From an uncultured Lachnospiraceae bacterium (lineage in GTDB: Bacteria; Bacillota; Clostridia; Lachnospirales; Lachnospiraceae): DNA of 64,000 nucleotides. Positions within the stretch are counted from its first letter, which is position 1. The number at the start of each line of letters is the position of its first letter. The notes under the pieces are model-generated. The model worked only from the letters and a program-made list of their open reading frames with translations. It did no database searches and was not told the origin of the DNA. Location: the NCBI GenBank assembly GCA_947648875.1, contig CANSPM010000005.1, positions 1 through 64,000 of the forward strand. The letters are read 5' to 3'. Both the position numbers and the translations under genes were made by a program. This document shows, piece by piece, positions 19,178 through 28,232 of the stretch.

Positions 19178-20353
19178 TGAACGCGTATGTTTCAGAAGCT
19201 GCCCCTCCCTCAGATAGACCCGGGGAACGCGGGGACTCAAATCGCACATGAGTTCATAATTGAAACGCCCTGACAGGGTTCCCAGTTCCTGCGCAGTGAT
19301 CTCTTCCTCACCGTCCCGGCCCAGCAACACCACGGGATCTCCTTCTGTCGCCTCCGGCAGAGCTGAGAGATCCACCATCAGCTGATCCATGCAAACCCTG
19401 CCCAAAATGGCAGCTCGCCTTCCCCGAATCAATACACTGCCTTTTCCCGAGAGACTTCGGGGATAGCCGTCCCCATATCCAACGGGTACGGTGCCCACCC
19501 GCATCCGCTCCTTTGTGATGAAAGTGCCGCCGTAGCTGATGCTCTGCCCCGGCTCCACCTCCTTCACATAGACCAGGTGACTGTGCAACGACAGGGCAGG
19601 CCGCAGCCATTGCGCTTCCCCGGCCATCTCCTCCGAAGGATAAAGACCGTAAAGAATGATCCCCGCCCGAACCAGATCCAGATGGGCCTCCTGTATCCGG
19701 ACGATACCCGCGCTGTTGGCGGCATGACGGCAGGGAATACGCCTTTTCAGCCGGGCCTCCGCCATAGTCACAAACTGCCCGAAGCGCTCCATCTGCTCCA
19801 GGGTATATCTCATATCCCTCTCATCCGCCTTGGCAAAATGGGTAAAGATCCCTTCCAGTTCCAGATAATCGGAGCTTGCGATCCGCCGCAGAAAAGCCAG
19901 GTTCTCTTCTTTGGGCTGAATACCCACTCTTCCCATTCCCGTATCCACCTTCACATGGACAAAGGCTTTTTCCCCGACGTGCTTTGCCGCTCTCTCCAGC
20001 TGCTCCAGGGTATCCTCCCGAAACACCGTCATACGCACATCCCGGCGAATCAGTTCTTCATAGGCATAGGGAAAAGTATAACCCAGAATAAGTATGGGCT
20101 TTCGAATGCCCGCCTGGCGCAGTTCTATGGCCTCCTCCGCCGTGGCGGTGGCATATCCTCCCACCGTCTCCATATTCTCTATGGCTCTGGCAATAGGCAC
20201 ACTGCCGTGGCCATAGCCATCACACTTCACCACTGCCAGAACTTTTGCCCCAGGCCCTGTCCGCAGACCAATCTGCTCCAGATTGGCTGTAACGGCGTCC
20301 AGGTCGACCTGCGCATACACTCTGCTGTATTCCCACTCTCTGCTATCCATCAT
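19175..20353 (-). CDS. alr: Alanine racemase
   Basis: Alr interconverts L- and D-alanine with PLP and supplies D-Ala for peptidoglycan. At 392 residues it has the standard length. The PLP lysine lies in VLAVVKCDGYGHGS near residue 43. The catalytic tyrosine region is QSISYGGTF (about 275), followed by GTVPVGYGDGYPRSLSG. GRVCMDQLMVDLS and the beta domain close the protein. GAGGTAGAA-ATG supports the start. It probably shares a transcript with nnr upstream and mazF downstream. Confidence 0.97.
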   Translation of the reverse strand: MMDSREWEYSRVYAQVDLDAVTANLEQIGLRTGPGAKVLAVVKCDGYGHGSVPIARAIENMETVGGYATATAEEAIELRQAGIRKPILILGYTFPYAYEELIRRDVRMTVFREDTLEQLERAAKHVGEKAFVHVKVDTGMGRVGIQPKEENLAFLRRIASSDYLELEGIFTHFAKADERDMRYTLEQMERFGQFVTMAEARLKRRIPCRHAANSAGIVRIQEAHLDLVRAGIILYGLYPSEEMAGEAQWLRPALSLHSHLVYVKEVEPGQSISYGGTFITKERMRVGTVPVGYGDGYPRSLSGKGSVLIRGRRAAILGRVCMDQLMVDLSALPEATEGDPVVLLGRDGEEEITAQELGTLSGRFNYELMCDLSPRVPRVYLREGQLLKHTRS

Positions 20354-20404
20354 TTCTACCTCTTCACGAATTTAGAGTTCCGCGTCTTTCAGGAAACATG
20401 CTGT

Positions 20405-21934
20405 CTAAAGCTCCCCATATGCAGCTCCCCCGGCAATAACCTCCCCTGCGGCATCCGCCAGTTCTCCTGCGGTCAGACCATAGCTGCTATAACGCCGCGC
20501 CGCCCTCTCCCCCGCCAGACCGTGCAGATATACGCCCACGCTGGCCGCAGAGAAAGCATCCGCCCCCTGCGCCAACAGGGCCGCTATGATGCCAGTGAGC
20601 ACGTCGCCGCTGCCGGCAGTCCCCATGCCGCTGTCCCCGGTCAGATTCACACAGTTCTCCCCCTGCTCTCTGCACACCAACGTTCTCGCCCCCTTGCAGA
20701 CCAGAACACAATGGAGATCTCTGGAAAGTATCCTGGCCGCGTGTTCCCTGTCCTCCGTTACCTGTTCCAGTGCCTTGCCGCTAAGTCTGGACAGTTCTCC
20801 CTCATGGGGTGTGAGCACCAATGCTCTCCCCGCCTTTCCCTGATCGGCAGTCAGAATCTGTAAACGCATGTCGCCGGCAATCAGATTGAGTGCGTCTGCG
20901 TCCAATACTATCGGAAGATTGCTCTCCGTCAACACTCCCGTCAAAATCTCCTTTACCCGGCTATTTTTTCCCAGCCCTGGCCCAATGGCAATCACATCGG
21001 CCCACTCGCAGCCCGCCCGCCAGTCCTGGGGCGCTGTCCAGAGGACTTCCGGTGCTGCCATCTGCAAGATACCTCTGTTTTCATCCGGGCACACCGCCTT
21101 CACCATGCCGGCCCCGGCGCGGTACGCCGCCCTGGCCGAGAGCACCGCCGCCCCCGGCATCTGATCAAACCCGGCGATCAGTAGCACTTTGCCAAAAGTC
21201 CCCTTGTGCCCGTCGGCACGTCTGGGCGGCAGAAGTTTTCCTAATGGCTCATCATAGTAAAACATGCCCGGCGTTTCCTTCGCCGCCTCAAAGCAGACTC
21301 TGTCAATACCGATCTCTCTGACAGCCAACCGTCCGGTATACTCCGCGCCCGGATAAAAGAGCAGCCCCTTTTTGGCCCAGCCAAATGTCACAGTCAGGTC
21401 CGCCCTTACGGCCTCCCCCATAACCCTGCCCGTAGACGCATGTATGCCACTGGGCACATCCACGGACAGCTTAAAACCCTTCCTGCGGTTCATCTCCTTA
21501 ATAATATCCGCGTATTCACCCTGTACCGGCCGAGACAAACCTATGCCGAAAAGAGCATCCACCATTACAGTATATTCTTCATGGGGCCAGTTACTGACCA
21601 TCCGCACTGGATAATATCCCATAATTTTATGCTGTCTTTCCCATTCCCGGGTGCAGTGTCCGGCAGCGCCGGCCTGATAGACAGTCACATACCATCCCTC
21701 AGAAGCCAGTATCCTGGCTATGGCCAGGCCATCCGCTCCATTGTTACCACTTCCGGCCACCACCAGAAGACGCTTTTCCTCCGCACGAAGCAACTTTGTC
21801 CCGGCATAGGCACGAATCTCCGCAGCAACAGCCAAAGCCGCTCTCTCCATCAGTACCAGGGACGGCATCCCCATCGTTTCTATAGCGGTCTCCTCAAAAA
21901 GTTTCATCTCCCTGGCATCTACCACATATTTCAC
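20405..21934 (-). CDS. nnr: Bifunctional NAD(P)H-hydrate epimerase / ADP-dependent dehydratase
   Basis: This enzyme repairs hydrated NADH and NADPH. The N-terminal YjeF_N epimerase domain (about 1-210) carries VVAGSGNNGADGLAIARIL. The C-terminal ribokinase-like dehydratase domain (about 225-500) carries AIGPGLGKNS and LTGDSGMGTAGSGDVLTGI. I place the start at a GTG (21934) following GGAAAGGA, because VKYVVDAREMKLFE aligns with the usual family N-terminus; this gives 509 residues. The ORF-track start adds 21 residues without support. Confidence 0.93.
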   Translation of the reverse strand: MKYVVDAREMKLFEETAIETMGMPSLVLMERAALAVAAEIRAYAGTKLLRAEEKRLLVVAGSGNNGADGLAIARILASEGWYVTVYQAGAAGHCTREWERQHKIMGYYPVRMVSNWPHEEYTVMVDALFGIGLSRPVQGEYADIIKEMNRRKGFKLSVDVPSGIHASTGRVMGEAVRADLTVTFGWAKKGLLFYPGAEYTGRLAVREIGIDRVCFEAAKETPGMFYYDEPLGKLLPPRRADGHKGTFGKVLLIAGFDQMPGAAVLSARAAYRAGAGMVKAVCPDENRGILQMAAPEVLWTAPQDWRAGCEWADVIAIGPGLGKNSRVKEILTGVLTESNLPIVLDADALNLIAGDMRLQILTADQGKAGRALVLTPHEGELSRLSGKALEQVTEDREHAARILSRDLHCVLVCKGARTLVCREQGENCVNLTGDSGMGTAGSGDVLTGIIAALLAQGADAFSAASVGVYLHGLAGERAARRYSSYGLTAGELADAAGEVIAGGAAYGEL

Positions 21935-22041
21935 AGTTTTTGTATTCCTTTCCAATATACAGATATACATTAAGTTATAAAAGCGTTTTGCTTCCAACTT
22001 TTGTCATACCTCCCGTGACGGTACGGCAATCCCATATACTT

Positions 22042-22082
22042 AGAACTTCTGAGCCGTCATTCTTTGACCGCCCAGAAGTTCT
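22042..22082 (+). repeat. Long hairpin between the coiled-coil gene and nnr, terminator-like on the plus strand
   Basis: AGAACTTCTG and CAGAAGTTCT form a perfect 10-bp stem that extends through GC/GC and GTCA/TGAC with two mismatches to a loop of about five bases. On the plus strand it is followed by TTTT, on the minus strand only by AAGTAT. The neighbouring genes both run on the minus strand, so it may act as a roadblock, a processing site or a blocker of antisense transcription. Confidence 0.5.
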
Positions 22083-22185
22083 TTTGCGCTTTCCCCGCCC
22101 CCTCACAGGTTCGGGTTTTCCCTCTAAAACGAACAGGGAGGACCGTCACGGCGCGACAGTTCCTCCCCGATGGCTCTCCCAGCCC

Positions 22186-22842
22186 CTATTTCTTCCCTGC
22201 CCCGGCTCCGTTTTCTGCCTTCCCCTGCCCGGCTGTCAGAGGATCGTACTGCATGTCAAACAGGTCGATAACCTCCGCCCCAAACAGGTCGTGCATATAG
22301 GAATAAATCTGCCGGTTCTGGTATTCCATCTCCTGTTTGCGGACCAGATTCTTCTTAAGTTCAACCCGGATATATTTTACCCACTGCGCAATCTCCACAA
22401 TCTGCTGTGTGTTCTCCTGCATACTCTCATAGCAATATTTCATAGTGGACAACATAAGGGCGTGGTTGGCTTTCTCTATCTGCTGGGGCAGTTCCAGCAG
22501 TTCATCCTGATATTCCTTCAGCTTTTCATTGCACTCTTCAATAAGCCGTTTGTTTTCATCCAGCTTTTTTTCCAGCGGCTTACTGTACTTCTGTTCCAGT
22601 TCGTTCGCCATGGGTACAATCTCATCCATCAGCTTCTTTTTCAGCTTCCTGACGTTCTTGGCATCCACATTAAGCTGTCCCTGACGCTGCACCAATTCAT
22701 TAAGCTTCTTCTCCTGTGCCTGGATCTTAGGCAGCTCGGCCAGATCCGTAAACAGCTTATACCATTTGTTATCCAGCGTCAACACCGGCACTTTCTTCCC
22801 TGCCAGAGCCTGCTCATATACCTCTGACTTGTCTCCCACCAC
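22186..22842 (-). CDS. Coiled-coil protein of unknown function
   Basis: This 218-residue protein is strongly charged and almost wholly helical from about residue 35 to 190 (KKLNELVQRQGQLNVDAKN, ELEQKYSKPLEKKLDENKRL), with no membrane segment or signal peptide. The start is a GTG preceded by AAGGGA. I do not recognise a named family. It lies between rex and nnr on the same strand. The short hydrophilic tail (GKAENGAGAGKK) is probably disordered. Confidence 0.7.
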   Translation of the reverse strand: MVGDKSEVYEQALAGKKVPVLTLDNKWYKLFTDLAELPKIQAQEKKLNELVQRQGQLNVDAKNVRKLKKKLMDEIVPMANELEQKYSKPLEKKLDENKRLIEECNEKLKEYQDELLELPQQIEKANHALMLSTMKYCYESMQENTQQIVEIAQWVKYIRVELKKNLVRKQEMEYQNRQIYSYMHDLFGAEVIDLFDMQYDPLTAGQGKAENGAGAGKK

Positions 22843-22862
22843 GCATCCATCCCTTCTTAAAC

Positions 22863-22891
22863 ATGGAATCCACGCTCTGCCAGGATTCCAT
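22863..22891. repeat. Palindrome with CTCTGYCAG loop, copy 1
   Basis: ATGGAATCC and GGATTCCAT form a perfect 9-bp stem around ACGCTCTGCCA. The same arm and loop pattern recurs at 40612-40648 and 41959-41991. Here it lies just downstream of rex and just upstream of the coiled-coil gene, where it may act as a rex terminator despite lacking a U-run. Confidence 0.6.
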
Positions 22892-22915
22892 TATTATAAT
22901 AAAATTACACAGATT

Positions 22916-23560
22916 TTAACGCCCGTTTTCCTGAAGATATCTGTTTATATTGTAGGACAGTTTCATCAGACTGTCGGACAAATGTACATTCTCCACCTGT
23001 ATCCCCTCCGGCACGTTCAGATCCACATGGGCAAAATTCCAGATGGCCTTGATGCCATTCTGTACCAGACGCTCCGCCACCTCCACGGCACTGGCCTTGG
23101 GGATCGCAAGCACCGCTATATCCACATCATTATCCCGAATAAACTGCTCCATCTCCTCCATGGGTTGCACACAGATTCCACGCACCAGCTTTCCGGTAAG
23201 TTCCGGATTCTTGTCAAATATCCCGCTAAAAAGAAACCCCCTGCGCTCGAAGTTCAGATAGCCCCCCAGCGCCTGTCCCAGATTGCCCGCGCCGATAATG
23301 ATAAACCGATGCGTCCGGTCCAGCCCCAGTATCCTGCTGATCTCCTGATACAGGTAATCCACATTGTATCCGTAGCCCTGCTGCCCAAAGCCGCCAAAGT
23401 TGTTTAAGTCCTGCCGGATCTGCGAGGCCGTCACCTTCATTCTCTCACTGAGTTCCTGGGAAGAAACCCTCTCCATCCCCTCATCCCTCAGGTCCCCAAG
23501 GTATCGCAGATACCTTGGCAGCCGTCCGATCACCGCCTGGGAAATCTCTTTTTCTTCCAT
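22916..23560 (-). CDS. rex: Redox-sensing transcriptional repressor Rex
   Basis: Rex senses the NADH/NAD+ ratio and represses fermentation and electron-transfer genes when NADH is low. It has an N-terminal winged helix (about 5-80; VIGRLPRYLRYLGDL, RMKVTASQIRQDLNNFGGFG) and a Rossmann domain (IIIGAGNLGQALGGYL near 90). The domain-swapped C-terminal helix is retained. I choose the ATG at 23560 behind TTTGGAGGATACG, giving 214 residues; the ORF-track start is a TTG with no separate support. Candidate targets in the window are nfnAB and the hydrogenase, but I saw no clear TTGTTAA-type operator there. Confidence 0.95.
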   Translation of the reverse strand: MEEKEISQAVIGRLPRYLRYLGDLRDEGMERVSSQELSERMKVTASQIRQDLNNFGGFGQQGYGYNVDYLYQEISRILGLDRTHRFIIIGAGNLGQALGGYLNFERRGFLFSGIFDKNPELTGKLVRGICVQPMEEMEQFIRDNDVDIAVLAIPKASAVEVAERLVQNGIKAIWNFAHVDLNVPEGIQVENVHLSDSLMKLSYNINRYLQENGR

Positions 23561-23593
23561 CGTATCCTCCAAAATATCAAACTAACTGTACTT

Positions 23594-23622
23594 ATTATAT
23601 CTAACTGTTAAAAATATGTCAA
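23594..23622 (-). promoter_or_regulatory. Strong SigA promoter for rex
   Basis: TTGACA and TATAAT are perfect and 17 bp apart on the minus strand, about 30-60 bp upstream of the rex start. The spacer contains TTTTTAACAGTTA, which resembles half of a Rex operator, so autoregulation is possible but unproven. Confidence 0.75.
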
Positions 23623-23650
23623 TGAAATGGAGGAAATCGGGACACAAAAC

Positions 23651-24859
23651 TCACAGCAGCCCATCCAGCGTCTCCCGGATTGCCTTGATGAAGTCCAGGC
23701 TGTTTAATACCACCGGGTTCTCGCAGGTAGAAATGGAGGCCAGGGACCTGGTCATCCTACCGCTCTCTACCGTCTTGACACAGGCCTGCTCCAGCTTCTC
23801 GCCAAAAGCTGTCAGTTCCGGAATGTTGTCCAGTTCGCCTCTCTTTTTCAGGGCGCCTGTCCAGGCAAAAATAGTGGCGATGCCGTTGGTGGAAGTCTCC
23901 TCCCCTTTCAGGTGTTTGTAGTAATGCCTCTGCACTGTGCCGTGAGCCGCCTCGTACTCATAGACGCCGTCGGGAGACACCAGTACTGAGGTCATCATGG
24001 ACAGATCGCCGTAAGCCGTGGCCACCATGTCCGACATGACATCCCCATCGTAATTCTTACAGGCCCAGATAAAACCGCCCTCCGAGCGAATTACCCTGGC
24101 CACCGCATCATCAATCAACGTATAAAAGTAATCGATTCCCAGTTCCTTAAATTTCTCCACATACTCCCGATCATAGATCTCCTGAAAAATATCTTTAAAA
24201 GTATGATCATACTTTTTAGAGATGGTATCCTTGGTGGCAAACCACAGGTCCTGCCTGGTATCCAGAGCATAGTTAAAGCAGGAACGGGCGAAACTGGAGA
24301 TGGATTTTTCCGTATTGTGAATGCCCTGTAGGATGCCTGCTCCGGTAAAGTTGTGAATGGTTTCCCGGATCTGGGTGCCGTCTTCCCCGGTGAATACCAA
24401 CTCCGCCTTACCGGGACCAGGCACCCGGATTTCCGTATTTTTGTACACATCCCCGTAAGCATGTCTGGCAATGGTGATGGGCTTACTCCACTTGCTCACA
24501 TAGGGTACAATGCCTTTGATCAGAATCGGCGCCCGGAACACTGTGCCGTCCAAAATAGCACGAATGGTTCCGTTGGGACTTTTCCACATCTCCTTCAAGT
24601 TATATTCTGTCATTCTGGCCGCATTGGGCGTAATAGTGGCACATTTCACCGCCACGCCGTACTTCAGAGTGGCGTTGGCGGAATCTACTGTCACCTGATC
24701 GTCCGTCTCATTGCGGTGCTCCAGGCCCAGATCGTAGTATTCCGTCTTCAGGTCCACATAGGGCAGAAGCAGTTCGTCTTTGATCATCTGCCACAGAATG
24801 CGGGTCATCTCATCTCCATCCATCTCCACCAACGGGGTTGTCATTCTGATTTTTTCCAT
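23651..24859 (-). CDS. icd: NADP-dependent isocitrate dehydrogenase (eukaryotic-type, homodimeric)
   Basis: This 402-residue enzyme oxidises isocitrate to 2-oxoglutarate. It shows [19 protein letters not shown] at the start, the substrate and metal segments [20 protein letters not shown] and [20 protein letters not shown], and [20 protein letters not shown]. These features belong to the type II NADP-IDH subfamily rather than the E. coli type. In anaerobes without a full TCA cycle it supplies 2-oxoglutarate for glutamate. The citrate-synthase-like gene two positions upstream supports that use; aconitase is not in the window. Confidence 0.95.
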   Translation of the reverse strand: MEKIRMTTPLVEMDGDEMTRILWQMIKDELLLPYVDLKTEYYDLGLEHRNETDDQVTVDSANATLKYGVAVKCATITPNAARMTEYNLKEMWKSPNGTIRAILDGTVFRAPILIKGIVPYVSKWSKPITIARHAYGDVYKNTEIRVPGPGKAELVFTGEDGTQIRETIHNFTGAGILQGIHNTEKSISSFARSCFNYALDTRQDLWFATKDTISKKYDHTFKDIFQEIYDREYVEKFKELGIDYFYTLIDDAVARVIRSEGGFIWACKNYDGDVMSDMVATAYGDLSMMTSVLVSPDGVYEYEAAHGTVQRHYYKHLKGEETSTNGIATIFAWTGALKKRGELDNIPELTAFGEKLEQACVKTVESGRMTRSLASISTCENPVVLNSLDFIKAIRETLDGLL

Positions 24860-24944
24860 ATTGCAACATCTCCTTCATACTTTTTCCATACTCTCCTTTT
24901 CCGCGTCACTGCCCGGCGGAAAAAACCGTTTCGCTTATTCCAAC

Positions 24945-24969
24945 ATATCGCAGGCACTGCCTGCGATAT
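24945..24969. repeat. Perfect 11-bp hairpin ahead of icd
   Basis: ATATCGCAGGC and GCCTGCGATAT flank a three-base loop. A related arm pair (TATCGCAGGCG/CGCCTGCGATA) occurs at 30872-30904. No U-run follows, so termination is doubtful. It lies between the GntR-type gene and icd. Confidence 0.55.
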
Positions 24970-25008
24970 TTGTAACCATGACAAACACTTTCGCCGTCCC
25001 GGGACCAG

Positions 25009-25710
25009 TCATCCCTGCTCTCTGTCGTGGTATGCCTCTCGCAGACCATTCTTCACCATATTGTTATAGGCATTGATCATATGTCGATTGGCCAGCTGCT
25101 CTGCCCTGTCCCCATCCCCGGCTTTAATAGCCTGTAGGATTTCCTCATGTTCTTCATTGGACTTGGGACCGCGGTTCTTGTTTGCAAGCGTTTTCTTCCG
25201 AACCCGCAGCACATACTGGTGAAAATCTTTCAATTGATGCTCCAGCATCTTGCTGTTGCATGCCTCATACATGATATCGTGAAAACGGTTGTCCAACTCC
25301 GCCAGCTGCTCCAGATGCCCCTTCTGGGCGTGGAACTTGGACAGATAGACATTTTCCTCCATCTCCTCCATCTGCTCCCGGGTAATATGTTCCGTGGCCC
25401 AGCGGGCACACAGACCCTCCAGCAGGGAACGAATCATATAAATATCCTTCACATCCTTCTCGGTAATGCCTGTCACATAGGCTCCCTTATTGGGAATAAT
25501 CTGAATCAGCCCCTCCAGTTCCAGCTGCCGAAACGCCTCCCGGACCGGCGTGCGGCTGACCCCCAACTCCTCGCCAATGGCCACCTCCTTCAATTCCTCA
25601 TTTTCCTCATATTTTCCACTCAGAATATCGTCCCTGAGTTTATGGAATACTCTGCCCCGCAGGGAATACTTGTCCGTAACCTCCTGCTTTACATCATATT
25701 TACCGCTCAT
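25009..25710 (-). CDS. GntR-family regulator with FCD ligand domain
   Basis: This protein of about 233 residues has an N-terminal winged helix-turn-helix (LKEVAIGEELGVSRTPVREA, about 45-70) and a helical FCD domain (about 90-220) with the metal-binding pattern DNRFHDIMYEAC and EEHEEILQAI. FCD regulators respond to carboxylic acids. I choose the ATG at 25710 preceded by GGAGGCGGAG, which overlaps the upstream stop by 11 bp. The gene is therefore translationally coupled to the citrate-synthase-like gene and probably regulates this cluster. Confidence 0.9.
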   Translation of the reverse strand: MSGKYDVKQEVTDKYSLRGRVFHKLRDDILSGKYEENEELKEVAIGEELGVSRTPVREAFRQLELEGLIQIIPNKGAYVTGITEKDVKDIYMIRSLLEGLCARWATEHITREQMEEMEENVYLSKFHAQKGHLEQLAELDNRFHDIMYEACNSKMLEHQLKDFHQYVLRVRKKTLANKNRGPKSNEEHEEILQAIKAGDGDRAEQLANRHMINAYNNMVKNGLREAYHDREQG

Positions 25711-27124
25711 CTCCGCCTCCAATGGTATAACCTTTTTCTGCACAGATCCGCTTAATGGCCTCCACTATCTCCTCGTCCGTCAGCACTGTCACACGGCCCT
25801 GCGCATATTCCCCATCCACCCAGACTTTGATATCCTTCACCAGCGGGGAAGTCTTCTCCACCTGCGCGTCTGCTTTTAGCTTATAATATGTATTGATCCA
25901 GTGGGCAATGCCCGCCAGACCGGAAGTGTTGGAGATGGCACACAGCACTGGACGGTTTAAAAATTTTTCCGTATCAAAAATATTGTAAATCTCCTCGTTT
26001 TTAAGCAGACCATCCGCATGAATGCCCGCTCTGGTTACATTGAAATTTTTACCTACAAAGGGTGTTCTGGGAGGAATCTGGTAACCAATCTCCTTCTCAT
26101 AGTACTCTGCCAGTTCCGTGATCACTGTGGTGTCCATTCCGTTTAAATCACCCTTTAGCTGCGCATATTCAAACACCATGGCCTCAAGGGGCGTATTACC
26201 TGTTCTCTCACCGATTCCAAACAGGGAGGTGTTGATGCCGGAACAGCCGTAAAGCCATGCCGTGGTAGAATTGGACACCGCTTTGTAGAAATCATTATGC
26301 CCATGCCACTCGATCAGTTCATGGGGCACACCCGCATGAGTATGTATGGCATAGATAATTCCCTGCACGCTTCGGGGAATTACAGCTCCGGGATAATTGA
26401 CGCCATAACCCATGGTGTCACAGGCTCTCACTTTAATGGGAATCTGATATTCCCGCATAAGTTTCATGAGTTCCAGGCAAAAGGGCACCACATAGCCATA
26501 GATATCCGCTCTGGTAATGTCCTCCAGATGACATCTGGGACTGATTCCCTCCTCCAGACAGTCCCGGATCACGCTCAGATAGTGCTCCATGGCCTGCCGT
26601 CTGGTCATCTTCAATTTCAAAAAAATATGATAATCCGAACAGGACACCAGTATGCCCGTCTCCTTCATGCCGATCTCCTTCACCAGCTTGAAATCCTCCT
26701 TGCTGGCCCGAATCCAGCTGGTGACCTCCGGAAACTGATAGCCTCTCTCCATACATTTATAGACTGCGTCTCTGTCCTTCTTGCTGTACAGAAAGAACTC
26801 GCTGGCACGGATCAAGCCATTAGGTCCGCCCAGCTTGTGCAGATAATCGTAGATTGTCACGATCTGCTCCGTGGTATAAGGAGCTCTGGACTGCTGTCCG
26901 TCCCGGAAAGTGGTGTCTGTGATCCAGATTTCTCTGGGCATATTATGTGGCACGATTCTGTCGTTAAATGGTATCTTGGGTATCTCCGAATAAGGAAACA
27001 TATTGCGAAATACATTGGGCTTCTCCACATCGTCCAATATATACATATGCTCCTCGATCTCCAGCAGATTGTTGTGCTGGTTCATGGTCACCGGTCGATT
27101 CTGGAAGGCTTCATTATCTCTCAT
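25700..27124 (-). CDS. Re-citrate synthase-like enzyme (isopropylmalate/homocitrate synthase family)
   Basis: This 474-residue DRE-TIM metallolyase has the signature ITDTTFRDGQQSRAPYT near residue 65, the metal histidines in EWHGHNDFYKA (about 275) and LFGIGERTGNTPLEAM. Family enzymes condense acetyl-CoA with an oxo-acid. The typical LeuA C-terminal allosteric domain is not evident. In Clostridium kluyveri a homologue of this superfamily is Re-citrate synthase. The adjacent icd and absence of leu genes favour citrate synthesis over leucine synthesis; the product is still an inference. I choose the ATG at 27124 behind AGGAGGAGAG instead of the ORF-track start. Confidence 0.75.
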   Translation of the reverse strand: MRDNEAFQNRPVTMNQHNNLLEIEEHMYILDDVEKPNVFRNMFPYSEIPKIPFNDRIVPHNMPREIWITDTTFRDGQQSRAPYTTEQIVTIYDYLHKLGGPNGLIRASEFFLYSKKDRDAVYKCMERGYQFPEVTSWIRASKEDFKLVKEIGMKETGILVSCSDYHIFLKLKMTRRQAMEHYLSVIRDCLEEGISPRCHLEDITRADIYGYVVPFCLELMKLMREYQIPIKVRACDTMGYGVNYPGAVIPRSVQGIIYAIHTHAGVPHELIEWHGHNDFYKAVSNSTTAWLYGCSGINTSLFGIGERTGNTPLEAMVFEYAQLKGDLNGMDTTVITELAEYYEKEIGYQIPPRTPFVGKNFNVTRAGIHADGLLKNEEIYNIFDTEKFLNRPVLCAISNTSGLAGIAHWINTYYKLKADAQVEKTSPLVKDIKVWVDGEYAQGRVTVLTDEEIVEAIKRICAEKGYTIGGGDER

Positions 27125-27176
27125 GCTCTCTCCTCCTGATTTAAAGTTCCGCCTATTCCCTGGGGGTGCCCAGAAC

Positions 27177-27213
27177 CATTGAACCACGCAGGTTATCCCT
27201 GTGTGGTTCAATG
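27177..27213. repeat. Near-perfect hairpin in the 5' leader of the Re-citrate-synthase-like gene
   Basis: CATTGAACCAC and GTGGTTCAATG form 11 bp that continue through one mismatch into CAGG/CCTG around a five-base loop. It lies between the proposed promoter and the start codon. No U-run follows on the minus strand, so it is more likely an mRNA 5' stabilising element or a repeat than an attenuator. Confidence 0.5.
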
Positions 27214-27252
27214 CCCTGTCCGGGAATGGTAACTTTCAATTACTCTATCTGT

Positions 27253-27270
27253 ATAAGTGTATACAATTAT
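27253..27270. promoter_or_regulatory. Palindromic operator candidate (GntR/FCD type)
   Basis: ATAAGTGTATACAATTAT is an 18-bp palindrome with a single mismatched pair, centred on TGTATACA. FCD-type GntR proteins commonly bind short palindromes of TTGTATACAA character. It covers the proposed -10 of the promoter, a position suited to repression by the GntR-type protein encoded in the same operon. Confidence 0.55.
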
Positions 27271-27284
27271 ACCGACCATGTCAA
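27256..27284 (-). promoter_or_regulatory. Promoter for the Re-citrate-synthase-like operon
   Basis: TTGACA is followed after 17 bp by TACACT on the minus strand, about 130 bp upstream of the start codon. The operator candidate overlaps the -10. Confidence 0.5.
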
Positions 27285-27317
27285 TGCTTTTTTTCCGATC
27301 TCCTGCCCTTTACCGGA

Positions 27318-28232
27318 TTATCTCAGCAAACCACCCAGGTTCACCATTCCCCAGCCCTGTTGATTCCATGGAGCGCCCAGATCCCTCGCGGAGTAAATCA
27401 GCCGTTCTCGAACCTGGTCATTTGTCAGATAAGGTTCTCTCTGCAACAGTATGGCCGCACAACCTGTCACTATGGGAGTCGCCATGGAGGTTCCGCTTTT
27501 GACCACATAATATTCCGGACGCCTCCCCCTTTTCCAAAAGGCATTGCAGGACATGATATCCGTGCCCGGCGCTACAAGATCCGGCTTGCGGACACGGCTC
27601 CCCTCCTGTCCCCTGCCAGAGTACAGACTACAACTGCCGGGATCTCCCCTGCGATAGCTGCCGTCATGGCATCCCACCATAATCACCTTCTCCCCGGTGC
27701 CTATGGCAGAAATTGTATTCTCTCCCGGTCCCTTATTGCCTGCCGCGCAGACCACCACCAGTCCCAACTTCCACAACCGCTGTACGGCCTCCGCCAAAGC
27801 CGAAACTTTCTCCCGGTCTCTGAGCTGCCCGATTCCCACAGAGATATTGACTGCCCTTATATCATATCGCTTATAATTCCTCTCCACAAAAAGCAGACCT
27901 TCCAGCATATGTTCCATGCTACCGTCACCCTGATGATCCAGCACCTTACAAATCACAAGACGACTGTCAGGCGCAATGCCCCTGTACCTACCGTCAGACA
28001 TCCTGCCATTGCCGCACAGAATGCCGCACACATGTGTTCCATGACCATTGTCATCATAGCAGGCTGTCTCCCGGCCCTTCCCTCGCACGAAATCAAAAAA
28101 GGCTACCTGACGTTCCTCCAAATCCGGATGCACGGATATGCCTGTATCCAGAACCGCTACCGTAATACCATTTCTTTGCCAGGAATTTAACTCTATTCTT
28201 TCCGCCCCTATCTCCTTTCTGACCCGCTGCAT
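27318..28232 (-). CDS. Subtilisin-like serine protease (S8), probably intracellular
   Basis: This 304-residue S8 peptidase retains the catalytic triad: Asp in VAVLDTGISVHPDL (about residue 31), His in NGHGTHVCGI (about 64) and Ser in SGTSMATPIVTG (about 250). It has no signal peptide and only a very short N-terminal extension, so it probably acts in the cytosol like the intracellular subtilisins, or leaves by an unusual route. It lies just downstream of the surface-protein island on the same strand, behind a strong terminator, so it is probably a separate unit. Confidence 0.9.
   Translation of the reverse strand: MQRVRKEIGAERIELNSWQRNGITVAVLDTGISVHPDLEERQVAFFDFVRGKGRETACYDDNGHGTHVCGILCGNGRMSDGRYRGIAPDSRLVICKVLDHQGDGSMEHMLEGLLFVERNYKRYDIRAVNISVGIGQLRDREKVSALAEAVQRLWKLGLVVVCAAGNKGPGENTISAIGTGEKVIMVGCHDGSYRRGDPGSCSLYSGRGQEGSRVRKPDLVAPGTDIMSCNAFWKRGRRPEYYVVKSGTSMATPIVTGCAAILLQREPYLTNDQVRERLIYSARDLGAPWNQQGWGMVNLGGLLR

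Noticed and set aside
23573-23650. Full Rex operator upstream of rex
   Set aside because: Only a half-site-like TTAACA is present; a complete TTGTTAA-N-TTAACAA palindrome is absent, so only possible autoregulation is noted.
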